Shown: in pieces, positions 36,586 through 45,518 of the stretch | How the letters are laid out: the number at the start of each line of letters is the position of its first letter | Position numbering within the stretch: position 1 is the stretch's first letter | The notes under the pieces: model-generated | What the model saw: only the letters and a program-made list of their open reading frames with translations | Databases searched by the model: none | What the model was told of the DNA's origin: nothing | Assembly: GCA_944390105.1 (NCBI GenBank) | Contig: CALXOV010000031.1 | Location: 1-56,154, forward strand | DNA length: 56,154 nucleotides | Direction of reading: 5' to 3' | Source of the DNA: an uncultured Succinivibrionaceae bacterium | GTDB lineage: Bacteria > Pseudomonadota > Gammaproteobacteria > Enterobacterales > Succinivibrionaceae | Translations under genes and position numbers: made by a program

Positions 36586-38082
36586 ATGCAGGTTTTAACT
36601 TTAAGTGCCCGTTATCAAGCGCAGGTACATGCGCTATACGCCGCACTGCGCACGCCGCATACCATGCTGCTCGAATCCGCCGAAATCGTTGATAAAAGCG
36701 GCAAACAGAGCATCATCGGACTGAGCTGCGCCCTCAAAATCACCGCCGATGAACAGTCAGTATTTTTGCAACCGCTAAATACCAACGGCCGATTGCTGTG
36801 CACGAGTCTACAGCAAAAATTTACCTTAACCCACCTACCTAATGGCAACTTGCGCATTGACTTTTACAAAAGCACCGAACGCGATGAAATCAAGCGTTTA
36901 CGCGCCCCGGGACCACTTAACATACTGCGCGCGCTGCGCGAAGAATTATGTTCCTTTAAGGAGCTGACTTTAGCAGGCATGATTGCCTTTGATTTCATTC
37001 GTACCTTTGAAAACTTTCCAAAACTCCCCGCCCAACCAGATCAACTGCCTTACTTGTGCTTTTATCTCTTTGATTTAAGCATCAATGTGAATCACCTAAA
37101 TCAAACGCTCAGCATCAATCTCTTTGCCTTAGATGAGGCGCAGTACCGTACGCTAGCGCTTGAGGCCTTAGACCTCAAAAGCCGCATTGACGCGCAGGAG
37201 TTCACCCTGTTCCCGCAGTCTGAAGTTGGCATGCCGGCATTTACCCCAGATTTAGATGATGCCGCCTTCTGTCGTCTTATAGAAAAATTTAAAGCGCATA
37301 TTCAGGCGGGTGATATTTTTCAGGCTGTACCGTCGCGCCGCTTCAGTCTGCCTTGTAAGCATCCATATCGCGCCTACTGCTGTTTAAAGCAGCGCAATCC
37401 TTCGCCCTATGCCTTTTACTTTGAAGATCCAGATTTTACCTTATTCGGCGCAAGTCCAGAATTTGCATTACGCTACGATGCAACTTGCAAACGCGTCAGC
37501 ATCAGTCCAATTGCCGGTACGCGCCCGCGCGGCATTGCTACGGATGGAAGCATTGATGAGGATTTAGATACACGCCTAGAGCTTGAACTGCGCACCGATA
37601 AAAAAGAGATTGCTGAACATTTAATGCTAGTTGATTTGGCACGTAATGATTTAGCGCGTGTTGCCATTCCAAGTACCCGCAAAACTTTTAATCTTCTGCA
37701 TGTCGATCGCTATCAGAGCGTGATGCATTTAGTCAGTGACGTCAGCGCCACACTACTCCCGGATTTAGATGCTTTGCATGCTTATCTTGCCGCGATGAAT
37801 ATGGGTACTTTATCCGGCGCTCCTAAGATTAAAGCTCATGAGCTTATTTATCGCTATGAAGGTAAACCCCGCGGCTTTTACGGTGGCATTGTTGGAATTT
37901 TAAGTGCCGACGGCTCGTTCGACTCTTGCATAGTCATTCGCAGCGCGCTAGTACGTCATGATATCGCTCAAGTACAGGCCGGCTGCGGGGTAGTCTATGA
38001 CTCCGATCCGCAGACCGAGGCGGACGAAACTTTAAATAAAGCACGTTCGGTACTACTCGCTATCGGCGCAAGCGAGGCCTAA
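36586..38082 (+). CDS. trpE: Anthranilate synthase component I
   Basis: TrpE makes anthranilate from chorismate with TrpG. The Trp feedback-site motif LLES is at 28-31. The chorismate-binding core has RNPSPYAFYFED, GASPEF, ISPIAGTRPRG and GTLSGAPKIKA. The start at 36586 follows AAGGAG; a TTG at 36562 in frame is less likely. At 498 residues it is slightly shorter than in E. coli. Expression is under the trpL attenuator. Confidence 0.95.
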   Translation: MQVLTLSARYQAQVHALYAALRTPHTMLLESAEIVDKSGKQSIIGLSCALKITADEQSVFLQPLNTNGRLLCTSLQQKFTLTHLPNGNLRIDFYKSTERDEIKRLRAPGPLNILRALREELCSFKELTLAGMIAFDFIRTFENFPKLPAQPDQLPYLCFYLFDLSINVNHLNQTLSINLFALDEAQYRTLALEALDLKSRIDAQEFTLFPQSEVGMPAFTPDLDDAAFCRLIEKFKAHIQAGDIFQAVPSRRFSLPCKHPYRAYCCLKQRNPSPYAFYFEDPDFTLFGASPEFALRYDATCKRVSISPIAGTRPRGIATDGSIDEDLDTRLELELRTDKKEIAEHLMLVDLARNDLARVAIPSTRKTFNLLHVDRYQSVMHLVSDVSATLLPDLDALHAYLAAMNMGTLSGAPKIKAHELIYRYEGKPRGFYGGIVGILSADGSFDSCIVIRSALVRHDIAQVQAGCGVVYDSDPQTEADETLNKARSVLLAIGASEA

Positions 38083-38104
38083 CCAGCAAACAGGAAGATG
38101 CATC

Positions 38105-38689
38105 ATGGAACTTATTTTTATTGATAATTTTGACTCTTTTTCATATAACTTAACCGATGAATTGGCGACTTTAGGTTGCAAACTGCGCATTTACCGCAAT
38201 GATGTAGCACCACAGTTTATCGTAGATGAACTTTCAGCCGCAGCCGCGCACGACAGTTGCTCTTTAGTTATCTCGCCCGGTCCAGGTACTCCGAAAGAAG
38301 CAGGCAATCTGCTTGCCATCATCGGACAAACCATCGGCCAATTCCCCATTCTTGGAGTATGCTTAGGGCATCAGGCCATCGCACAGTACTTAGGAGCAAA
38401 GATAGTTCGTGCCCCGGAAATTTGTCACGGCAAAGCTTCGGCGATTATGCATGACAACGGACCGCTGTTTACCGGTCTGGCCAATCCATTGCAGGCAGCT
38501 CGCTATCACTCCTTAATCGTGACAGATCTGCCCAAAACGCTTACCTGTGCTGCTAAGGCTGGTGATTTGTGCATGGCATATTATGCAAAAAATCCGCGCG
38601 TCATCGGGTTGCAATTTCATCCTGAATCCATACTAACCACGCAAGGAAGACACGTTCTGCGCAACTGTCTTAATTTTCTGCAAAGCTGA
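38105..38689 (+). CDS. trpG: Anthranilate synthase component II (glutamine amidotransferase)
   Basis: TrpG supplies ammonia from glutamine to TrpE. The class I triad fits: the Cys in GVCLGHQ (about 83-89), and His and Glu in LQFHPES (about 170-176); PGPGTP is present. It is a separate gene of 194 residues, not fused to trpD as in E. coli. No trpD, trpC, trpB or trpA follows; an IS110 remnant begins soon after. A PabA role is possible since the subfamilies are close, but the trpE partner favours TrpG. Confidence 0.9.
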   Translation: MELIFIDNFDSFSYNLTDELATLGCKLRIYRNDVAPQFIVDELSAAAAHDSCSLVISPGPGTPKEAGNLLAIIGQTIGQFPILGVCLGHQAIAQYLGAKIVRAPEICHGKASAIMHDNGPLFTGLANPLQAARYHSLIVTDLPKTLTCAAKAGDLCMAYYAKNPRVIGLQFHPESILTTQGRHVLRNCLNFLQS

Positions 38690-38711
38690 TAGAACGACTG
38701 CTAGTGAACTC

Positions 38712-38735
38712 GGGGGTGACTTTATGGTAACCCCT
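38712..38735 (+). terminator. Hairpin after trpG
   Basis: GGGGT (38713-38717) pairs with ACCCC (38730-38734), followed by TGTTTATG. It is a weak terminator candidate for trpEG. It is preceded by GTGAACT, which also resembles the ATGA-ACT start of the IS200-like elements, so an insertion-end origin is possible. Confidence 0.4.
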
Positions 38736-38777
38736 GTTTATGAAAAATAGTTATGGTTCTCGGGGAGCAGATGTCCC

Positions 38778-39299
38778 TCAATTTTTGCTCAGCCACCATC
38801 GAGTATACTCATTAGCTCCGACTGGTGAAATTTTTCGGTTTTGGACCCTAAATACTCTTTTTTTCTCCAAAATCGACGGTATTTTGCCACAAATGGTCGC
38901 TATGCCGCCATTTTTACGTTTTCTGTGCAGATCTCTCCTGCAGCCTCCGTTACAGATTATTCCCAACTCATATAAACAGCCGCGTAGATTGTTTTGCAGC
39001 TGCGTTTTCTGCTTGATAATTAAATTTCTCAGCCTTTGCAGTGACATTAAGAGCTGATTGCTTTCATCTTGGATTTTTACCGTCTTGATATCTGGCAGGT
39101 GCATGGCCTGCCATATACAAAAAGCATCGTTACGATCGTTTTTATTGCTGCTATAGACGAACTTTACTGTTTGAGCTGGAATGACGCCCACCTGATGTCC
39201 TAGCTTCTCGCATACACGTCCCCAATAATGGGCGGAGCCTTTATCAGAAACTGTCTGAACTGTTTGCGGGTTAATTGACAGTTGTAAAGACGAGAGGTT
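38778..39299 (-). pseudogene. IS110-family transposase remnant
   Basis: Reading leftward, the frame is open from 39299 and gives GSAHYWGRVCEKLGHQVGVI, then NKNDRNDAFCIWQAM and LMSLQRLRNLIIKQKTQL, then LRGCLYELGI. This is the middle of the IS110 DEDD domain, including the NKND-x2-DA motif. It lacks the N-terminal first acidic residues, and after about 38958 it departs from the family, with no transposase_20 domain or catalytic Ser. The rest of 38690-39553 holds hairpins and a promoter. Confidence 0.75.
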
Positions 39300-39335
39300 T
39301 TATTGTCTTTATAAGCGACTTGAAAAAACAGGGCG

Positions 39336-39369
39336 CGCAATCCCCTGACCTTTAGGTCATAGGATTGCG
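39336..39369. repeat. Hairpin with ACCTTTAGGT core
   Basis: CGCAATCC (39336-39343) pairs with GGATTGCG (39362-39369), enclosing TGACC-TTTA-GGTCA. The ACCTTTAGGT core recurs at 41241-41250. It resembles the right-end hairpins of the IS200-like elements but the family link is uncertain. Confidence 0.4.
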
Positions 39370-39441
39370 AGTCCATTTATTTTTAAAGGCTTGAGCCGCA
39401 TCGCAAAACCAAAGTACGATGCGGTCTTGGCGGATAAAGAC

Positions 39442-39450
39442 TGCTATAAT
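39442..39450 (+). promoter_or_regulatory. Extended -10 promoter before the aminotransferase gene
   Basis: TGCTATAAT fits the extended -10 consensus perfectly, about 100 bp before the ATG. A CCGCATCG/CGATGCGG hairpin (about 39395-39423) lies just upstream. Confidence 0.55.
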
Positions 39451-39553
39451 TCCGCGAAGCATGCATTAAAAAGATGCAGATAAATTTTCCCAGTTAAGAG
39501 CCGCGTGATGCGGCGCAACACGCGCCCGGCATAAGGCGCTGAGGATAAGAAAC

Positions 39554-40819
39554 ATGGAAACTCTAAGCACCGCTCAGGTGCTCAGTGATGATGCAACTTA
39601 TATTGCCGCCTATCAGCATATTGCGGAATTACCGCTGGCCATAAAATCAGCCCATGGTTCATATTTAGTAGATGCCGCCGGCAAAGAATACCTAGACTTT
39701 ACTTCAGGTGCCTGCACCATGTGTATGGGCTATGACCGTCCTGAATGCGGTGAGTTTGGTTCCTTCCCTTTTCCATACGCGGTTGGTATACCTCAGGTAG
39801 AGTATGCCAAGGCTTTAGCCAAGCATTTTCCATCCGCTGGTGAAGCTATTAAAGTTGCGTTCGGTGTCTGCGGCTCCGAGGCCATTGACGGCGCAATTAA
39901 GTTGTGCCGCGCCTTTACTAAGCGCAAAAAGATAGTCACCTTTCACGGAGATTATCATGGAACAACTTTCGGCGCTGTCAGTCTTACCACGCTCCCTGGA
40001 CGAATTTCCGATAAATTCGATCCCCTCTTACCAGAGGTGCATGTACTCCCGTTCTGTGATGAAACCGCCTCAGATGACGATATTGACAACTGTCTTTTAG
40101 AGCTGGCATACCTCGATTATGAAAGTATTGCCGGTTTTATCATTGAGCCGATTCAAGGCGACATGGGCATGCTACCTATGCATCAAAAACTGATGCAGGC
40201 CATTTACGGCATTGCCAAAACTTGGGGCATTGCCTTTGTCGTGGATGAAGTGCAGATGGCCTTTGGGCGCACCGGGCCTTTCTTCTCTATTGAAAACTAT
40301 GACGGCATCGTGCCTGACGCGATAGTTATGGGCAAAACTATAGGCGGTGGCATTCCACTGTCAGCCATTATCGGCAAAGCCAATTTTATGGACAGTTTAG
40401 GCCCCTGCGAACATGCCTTCTCGATGGCGGGCACAGCTGAGGCGTGTGCTCGCGGCTTAAGCCTGCTCAAGAGCATGGAAAGCCCTGAATTTGCCTCCGG
40501 ATTAGCCGAACGCAGCAGTCTGCTCTATCAGAGTCTATATGCGCTGCAAGAGCGTCATCCAGCCGTAGTGGAATCCATCAGCGGCATCGGCTATGCGTTT
40601 GCGTTATGGCTAAAGTCCAATCAGTCAGCTTTTGATGAAAATGAAGCAGCCAAACGTGTAATTGCCCGCTGCTTTGAAAAAGGACTGTACTTAATGCGCT
40701 TGGGTGCCAATTGGCTTCGCATTGAACCGCAACTTAATATCAGTATCTCCGATCTGAAAAAGGGTATTACTATCCTTGATCAGGCACTTACGGATTTAGA
40801 AGCGGGCAGATTGAACTGA
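39554..40819 (+). CDS. Class III pyridoxal-phosphate aminotransferase
   Basis: The 421-residue enzyme belongs to the GABA/ornithine-type fold I aminotransferases. The PLP lysine is K261 in MGKTIGGGIPLS, the PLP Asp is D231 in VVDEVQMAFGRTG, and CGSEA (106-110) binds phosphate. Amino donors in this family include GABA, diaminobutyrate and omega-amino acids; the substrate cannot be chosen here. GAGGA lies 8 bases before ATG. It is coupled to the following mutT gene by a TGATG overlap. Confidence 0.85.
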   Translation: METLSTAQVLSDDATYIAAYQHIAELPLAIKSAHGSYLVDAAGKEYLDFTSGACTMCMGYDRPECGEFGSFPFPYAVGIPQVEYAKALAKHFPSAGEAIKVAFGVCGSEAIDGAIKLCRAFTKRKKIVTFHGDYHGTTFGAVSLTTLPGRISDKFDPLLPEVHVLPFCDETASDDDIDNCLLELAYLDYESIAGFIIEPIQGDMGMLPMHQKLMQAIYGIAKTWGIAFVVDEVQMAFGRTGPFFSIENYDGIVPDAIVMGKTIGGGIPLSAIIGKANFMDSLGPCEHAFSMAGTAEACARGLSLLKSMESPEFASGLAERSSLLYQSLYALQERHPAVVESISGIGYAFALWLKSNQSAFDENEAAKRVIARCFEKGLYLMRLGANWLRIEPQLNISISDLKKGITILDQALTDLEAGRLN

Positions 40820-41247
40820 TGGCTGCGCTAAAAGAAGTACAGGTGGCTGCCGCCTTAATATTTAAGGATGGACGTGCGTTGTTGACACGGCGCAAAAGCG
40901 GCAAATTTGCCGGCAAATGGGAATTACCTGGCGGCAAACTTGAATCAGGAGAAAGCGGCGCGCAAGCCTGCCGCCGCGAAATTGCAGAGGAATTAAATCT
41001 AACTTTAGGTGAGCTTACCTTTCTGTTTGACTTTCACTACGACTATCCTGATTTTCGCTTAAGCATGAAGGTGTTTAAAGCCGAACTTCCAGAAAATCAT
41101 GTTCCTACGCTGACAGTACATGATGCGTATGCTTTTGCTGATGCGCAAAGTATTGCCAATTTTGATTGGATTGAGGCAGATCATGCACTAATTCCTCAGC
41201 TTGCCAAAGTATTGAAAGATATAGCCGCGCCGTCCCATAACCTTTAG
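40819..41247 (+). CDS. mutT: Nudix hydrolase, MutT-like (8-oxo-dGTP diphosphatase)
   Basis: The Nudix box is complete: G-x5-E-x7-REIAEEL (GGKLESGESG...CRREIAEELNL, about 40-63). The preceding LLTRRKSGKFAGKWELPGG is typical of MutT, which removes 8-oxo-dGTP. The length of 142 is slightly above E. coli MutT. The ATG overlaps the aminotransferase stop. The stop codon lies inside a perfect 9-bp hairpin. Confidence 0.82.
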   Translation: MAALKEVQVAAALIFKDGRALLTRRKSGKFAGKWELPGGKLESGESGAQACRREIAEELNLTLGELTFLFDFHYDYPDFRLSMKVFKAELPENHVPTLTVHDAYAFADAQSIANFDWIEADHALIPQLAKVLKDIAAPSHNL

Positions 41248-41255
41248 GTTATGGG
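41234..41255. repeat. Perfect hairpin over the mutT stop codon
   Basis: CCCATAACC-TTTA-GGTTATGGG spans the mutT stop and lies between convergent mutT and ogt. It is followed by AAAGTTTACCGC. It may terminate transcription, though the T-run is poor. Its layout (TCCC-stem-GGGAA-TT-CGC) resembles the right ends of the IS200-like elements in this window. Confidence 0.5.
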
Positions 41256-41274
41256 AAAGTTTACCGCAGACTTA

Positions 41275-41784
41275 CTAAGTCAATTTTAATCCTGCAGTAT
41301 CCACCCCTTCATGCGCCAAAAGCTTAAGCTTGGCGCTCTGTCCTCCTGCATAACCTCCCAACTTTCCGGTGCTACCGATCACGCGATGACAAGGCAGTAA
41401 AATAGACAAAGGATTTTTCCCGCAGGCCGATCCAACCGCCCGCGCCGCCTTAGGACTGTAGCCTAAACGCACGGCCAAGTCGCGATAACTTAAGGTATGT
41501 CCCCATCTGATAAAGCACAGTCCCTGCCACACTTCCTGCTGAAACGCGGTCCCATTGAGCTGATACGGCGGGCGTAATCCCTCCTTCCCGGCATAAAAAT
41601 AGTCGTTAAGCCACTTTTCGGTGGCGTCTAATACTGCATTTGTAGTAAAAATACCGCGATTAAGCGCTAAAGGAAGCGCCCGCTGATTAAAATAAATACC
41701 GCACAAGCTGTTGCTCCGTGCTATAAGCAACATTTTACCCAGCGGAGATGCATAATATCTACAGTAAAGCTGTTCAATACTCAT
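41275..41784 (-). CDS. ogt: Methylated-DNA--protein-cysteine methyltransferase
   Basis: A suicide repair protein that takes methyl from O6-methylguanine. The acceptor Cys lies in LPCHRVIGS (about 128-136), with the helix-turn-helix region RAVGSACGKNP just before it. At 169 residues it is the Ogt type without the Ada N-terminal domain. It is 300 bp from the AlkA-like glycosylase gene on the same strand, so two alkylation-repair genes are neighbours. Confidence 0.93.
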   Translation of the reverse strand: MSIEQLYCRYYASPLGKMLLIARSNSLCGIYFNQRALPLALNRGIFTTNAVLDATEKWLNDYFYAGKEGLRPPYQLNGTAFQQEVWQGLCFIRWGHTLSYRDLAVRLGYSPKAARAVGSACGKNPLSILLPCHRVIGSTGKLGGYAGGQSAKLKLLAHEGVDTAGLKLT

Positions 41785-42092
41785 TGATATCTCCAGCTAA
41801 ATCCTTCAACCTAAAACAGCAATTGCAGGTCAAGTCTTTTCGTAAACTACCATTAAGCTAAAGCTTAATAGCTTCGTGTATCCGAGAGTGCTGATAGGAT
41901 TGCTCCTACCTTTGCCCTCTCCACACGCTTTTTATACTTCGCCTTGTTCCTTGGCTAGTGTGTCAAGCGACATGTTAGTTGCCCCAGAAAACGACACAAA
42001 AATTGATCCAACTGTGCAGGGGAGATCTTTTGCCGCAGATGATTTATGTAACAGGCGTCAGCAGGTGGATCAAAACCGTTTCCCGTTGAGCC
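41785..42092. other. Gap between ogt and the glycosylase gene with a left-end-like hairpin
   Basis: I see no gene in this 308-bp gap. ACTACC (41846-41851) followed by a perfect ATTAAGC-TAAA-GCTTAAT hairpin (41852-41869) looks like the left-end layout of the IS200-like elements (ACTACC then hairpin), but no matching right end is found. Confidence 0.3.
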
Positions 42093-42794
42093 TCACACCT
42101 TATTTGATGTGGTGGAGGTCTTTATGCGCCGTACCTTGGGGCAACGAACTTTTCGCGATGAGGCAGGATCGGTCAGCTCCGGAAGTGCTCCGCCCGCAAT
42201 TTCCCACAAATACAAGCTGGCTACACTGCCGTAGGGGTGATAGCGGCGGCGATATTTAGCAAAAAGTTTTGGAGTGATCACGCGATGACGATAAAGCATA
42301 CGCATCCCGCGCTGAATGGCCAAATCAGAAAAACTGACCACATCTTTTCGCTGCAGCGAAAAAAGTAGCAACATTTGAGCCGTCCATACTCCAACCCCGT
42401 TTAGCTGTGTAAGTTCAGCCACTACCGCATCATCATCCATCTGTGCCAGAGCATCAAGCTTGAGCTCACCACTTAAGCTTCGGCGCGCACATTGCTGCAT
42501 AAAGTTTACCTTACGCAGTGCAATGCCTTGCGCATGCAACAGATCAGGCTCTGCTGACGCCACGGTCAACGGAGTCACTGTACCGAGCTCCTGCTGCAGT
42601 CGCTGCCAAATCGTGCGCATAGCTTTCATTGAAATCTGCTGCCCGATAAATTGCTGCATTAGCGCAGCAAAGAGATCTCTATCAGTCTCTCGCGTAACGT
42701 GTCCGAGGCGTGCAATCGCTGCACCAAGCTTAGGATCACGCGCACTTAAATACTCTATTTCGGCACGCCCGTACTCAAAATGACCGATGCTCAC
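42093..42794 (-). CDS. DNA-3-methyladenine glycosylase II (AlkA-like)
   Basis: The enzyme removes alkylated bases. It has the helix-hairpin-helix LNGVGVWTAQML followed by the catalytic Asp in SFSDLAIQRG, and FAALMQQFIGQQISMKA as in AlkA/MAG glycosylases. The frame is open to 42965 inside yaaA. I start at the GTG at 42794 (VSIGHFEYG), which has GAGG 6 bases upstream and begins one base after the yaaA stop. The product is 233 residues, lacking the AlkA N-terminal beta domain. The C-terminal tail is basic. Confidence 0.85.
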   Translation of the reverse strand: MSIGHFEYGRAEIEYLSARDPKLGAAIARLGHVTRETDRDLFAALMQQFIGQQISMKAMRTIWQRLQQELGTVTPLTVASAEPDLLHAQGIALRKVNFMQQCARRSLSGELKLDALAQMDDDAVVAELTQLNGVGVWTAQMLLLFSLQRKDVVSFSDLAIQRGMRMLYRHRVITPKLFAKYRRRYHPYGSVASLYLWEIAGGALPELTDPASSRKVRCPKVRRIKTSTTSNKV

Positions 42795-42795
42795 T

Positions 42796-43557
42796 TTAAG
42801 CCTCGCGGATAAAAACATAATGCTGCGCACTAGACAAATCAGGCGCAAACTTAAAGTCAAATGCTTTGAAATCCTGCATAGCTTCGACCCCAGTTGCTTG
42901 TTTTGCGGCCAAGTGTTCCACCATAGCACCGCGCGCCTTTTTGCACCATGCCCCGCGCTCTGCAAGCTTATCTCCGCTTTTTAAGTAAAAAGAAACCTGA
43001 GTGCAGTTAAAAGCCTGCAAATCCACCGCTTTGGAATATTCAGCGGACGCCAAGTTAATAAGCAGCGGATGTTTTTGCCCTCCAGAGTGCGCAATGAGTG
43101 CTGCCGTAATACGGGGACGCCAAAAATCATAGAGTGTCTGCCCTTCTTGAGGAACAAAGCGCGCCTGCATTTCTAAACGATACGGTTTTACCCCGTCAAA
43201 CGGCCGTAATAATCCATAAAGCGCACTTAAGATACACAGATGAGCATCAAGCCATGCATACTGCGCCTGTGTCAACACCTTGGCACTCATTGACCGATAC
43301 TGTAGTCCCTGATAGGCAAACAGCGCAGGAGTAAGCGCTGGCAACAAAGTTTGTTCATTAAAATGCTGCAGTCTTGCAAAATTTTGCTGTGCAATTGCCA
43401 AAGAGCTGCGATAGAGTGCCTGCAGTTCAGCTATCGACAATGCCGCAAGCTTTGTCGCGAGCATACTAGCCTCATCCTGAAAACGCGGCAGATGTAGCGG
43501 TGCAGGCGCATAATCATCTGCAAACATCTGTTTGGCCGGAGCAATTATAATGAGCAT
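42796..43557 (-). CDS. yaaA: Peroxide stress protein YaaA (UPF0246)
   Basis: YaaA lowers free iron and protects DNA under hydrogen peroxide stress. The family start MLIIIAPAKQMFADD and the segments LSALYGLLRPFDGVKPYRLEM and LLINLASAEYSKAVD are clear. The length of 253 is normal. It is directly followed by the glycosylase gene, so an oxidative/alkylation repair operon is likely. The gap 43558-43856 to birA shows no gene. Confidence 0.93.
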   Translation of the reverse strand: MLIIIAPAKQMFADDYAPAPLHLPRFQDEASMLATKLAALSIAELQALYRSSLAIAQQNFARLQHFNEQTLLPALTPALFAYQGLQYRSMSAKVLTQAQYAWLDAHLCILSALYGLLRPFDGVKPYRLEMQARFVPQEGQTLYDFWRPRITAALIAHSGGQKHPLLINLASAEYSKAVDLQAFNCTQVSFYLKSGDKLAERGAWCKKARGAMVEHLAAKQATGVEAMQDFKAFDFKFAPDLSSAQHYVFIREA

Positions 43558-43856
43558 AATGCCTGTCCTAAATTGAGGATGAAGCGTTCTTTGCTGTCAT
43601 TCTGGCATGAGCTTGCGGCAATAAAACCGCCTGAGTTAACCTGCAAAATCTAAACAGCAACAGTTTCATTATAACTGTATACACCAATCGTGCCGGCAGT
43701 AAAGGTGCGGCAGCTACGCGCTGCAGGCTTAGTTGACCGCTCCATAACAATAAAATCGCTTAAAAATCATACCTAGTTAACCTAATTTTATAATAAGTTG
43801 ACCATATATGCTAGCACGCGCACAATAAGCCCCTGATATCAAGAGATAGGATAGAT

Positions 43857-44855
43857 ATGGACACAGCTCATCTCGTGCTGCAGTTGCTGCAGGATCATGG
43901 TTCTCTTCCGCTTTCGGGCAAAGAAATCGGCCTTAAATTGCATATTTCTCGTACTGCGGTATGGAAAGCGGTGCGTAAACTCAAACTTACCGGTTATGAA
44001 ATAGAAGCGCTGTCTCGCCAGGGGTACCGCTTAAGCGGCAGCTGTGGCGATATTCTGACCCACGACGGCATCATGAGCTATCTCATGCCGGAGACCGCTG
44101 CTAAAGTACATTTAACCGTCAAAAGTTTAGTTAGTTCAACCCAGGAACTCTTAGATGAAAAAGCACGCGCCGGAGCCCCTGCCGGAAGCTGCCTTGCAGC
44201 TGCGCAGCAAGAGCGGGGATACGGACGACGCGGGCACTTTTTTTACTCTCCTCCGGGCGGAGTATATTTAAGTGTGCTGTTGCGTCCGCCGGCGCTTAAG
44301 TTATCCGAAGCTCGCTGGTTGACGGTAATTGGGGCATTAGCAGCCTGCGAGAGTATTGAGGCTATTTTCAAAGCCGCGGGCGCAGAGTGCCCGGCTGTAA
44401 AGATTAAATGGCTGAACGATATCTATATTGAAGATAAAAAAGTATGCGGCATTTTAAACGAAGCGCGCTGCGACTTAGAATCAGACGTGATTGACTACGT
44501 GCTATGCGGCGCAGGCTTTAATCTCTATGCGCCGCAAAGTGCTGTACCAGCAGACCTTGCTCCACGCATGGGAGCGATTTTAAGCCGGCATATCCCTGAC
44601 GGCAAAAATCGCCTCGCAGCTTTCTTTTTAAATACACTGCAGCAGCGGCTGCAACATTTTGATAAGGAGGAATGCGCTACATCATTTAAAGCGCGCAGCA
44701 ATCTCATTGGCCGGCGCGTAATCTTAGAGAGTAGTAGCGGCCACTGCGAAGCACAGGTCATTACCATTGATGAAGAGTGCCGTCTGCAAGTACGCTTCCC
44801 CGACGGAACTCGCGCCGCGTTGCAAGGCGGTCAAGTCAGCTTAAAGTTGACCTAG
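43857..44855 (+). CDS. birA: Biotin--[acetyl-CoA-carboxylase] ligase / biotin repressor
   Basis: BirA makes biotinoyl-AMP, biotinylates AccB and represses biotin genes. An N-terminal winged helix is present (about 1-58, KEIGLKLHISRTAVWKAVRK). The ligase domain has the biotin loop GYGRRG (121-126; GRGRRG in E. coli) and catalytic K184 in KIKWLND. A small C-terminal SH3-like domain follows. Having the wHTH means the regulatory role is probably kept. It ends in a CTAG shared with the convergent queH stop. Confidence 0.93.
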   Translation: MDTAHLVLQLLQDHGSLPLSGKEIGLKLHISRTAVWKAVRKLKLTGYEIEALSRQGYRLSGSCGDILTHDGIMSYLMPETAAKVHLTVKSLVSSTQELLDEKARAGAPAGSCLAAAQQERGYGRRGHFFYSPPGGVYLSVLLRPPALKLSEARWLTVIGALAACESIEAIFKAAGAECPAVKIKWLNDIYIEDKKVCGILNEARCDLESDVIDYVLCGAGFNLYAPQSAVPADLAPRMGAILSRHIPDGKNRLAAFFLNTLQQRLQHFDKEECATSFKARSNLIGRRVILESSSGHCEAQVITIDEECRLQVRFPDGTRAALQGGQVSLKLT

Positions 44856-45514
44856 GATGGTGCAGCATCTGGAATACGCCGATGCAGCGCGCGCGTCTTA
44901 TCGGCATTCAGGCGGCTGAACACACAGCCGCAATAAGTTTGATTATAAAACTGCAGAGTTTTTACCAACTGATTTCGCCGCTCCCCCAGACCGCGTTTAC
45001 GCCAATCATAATCCCAATATGAAACTCCCGTCGCCGCCATCGCCGTCAGTCCGGCTGCATCCACCTGCGCTTTACTCTTCCAGCGGGATGTCGCTAAAGT
45101 TGAGGTAAACAAAGTGATCCCCTGCGCAGCAGCGAAACGCGCGGTCTGCAGCAGGCGCTGTGTAAAGCAGATGGAGCAGCGCTCAGAGCGCTCGGGCTCA
45201 TCTTCATGTCCTTTGACTGCCTGCAGCCAAGCAGCAACCTCGTAGTCACCAACGACAAAAGGGAAATTCAGCTCTTGACAATAAGCAGATAGCTCATCAC
45301 GCCGCTTTACATATTCAGCCTGCGGATGAATATTCGGGTTATAAAAATAAATCAGCGGTGTGATCTGATTTTGATAAAAGGCCTCAAGGACCGCTCCTGC
45401 GCAAGGGGCACAGCAACAATGCACTACCACACGCGAGTGCCCTGGCGGTAACACGACTACAGTCTGTCCCTGAGCAAAATCCAGCGGCAGGGTAAAAGAA
45501 TGCAGAAAGCTCAT
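44852..45514 (-). CDS. queH: Epoxyqueuosine reductase QueH
   Basis: QueH performs the last step of queuosine synthesis in tRNA and is unrelated to the QueG enzyme common in aerobes. The HCCCAPC motif is at 32-38, followed by FYNPNIHPQAEYVKR, ERCSICF and the C-terminal YCGC. These Cys bind an iron-sulfur cluster and metal. It starts 4 bp after the threonine aldolase stop, forming an operon with it. Confidence 0.9.
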   Translation of the reverse strand: MSFLHSFTLPLDFAQGQTVVVLPPGHSRVVVHCCCAPCAGAVLEAFYQNQITPLIYFYNPNIHPQAEYVKRRDELSAYCQELNFPFVVGDYEVAAWLQAVKGHEDEPERSERCSICFTQRLLQTARFAAAQGITLFTSTLATSRWKSKAQVDAAGLTAMAATGVSYWDYDWRKRGLGERRNQLVKTLQFYNQTYCGCVFSRLNADKTRALHRRIPDAAPS

Positions 45515-45518
45515 AGCT

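Noticed and set aside
41876-42259. A 127-codon plus-strand frame beside ogt
   Set aside because: It runs into the complement of the AlkA-like gene, which is clearly coding on the other strand, and shows no family features.
43740-43856. A BirA operator before birA
   Set aside because: TAGTTAACC and GTTGACC are present but do not form the required inverted repeat.
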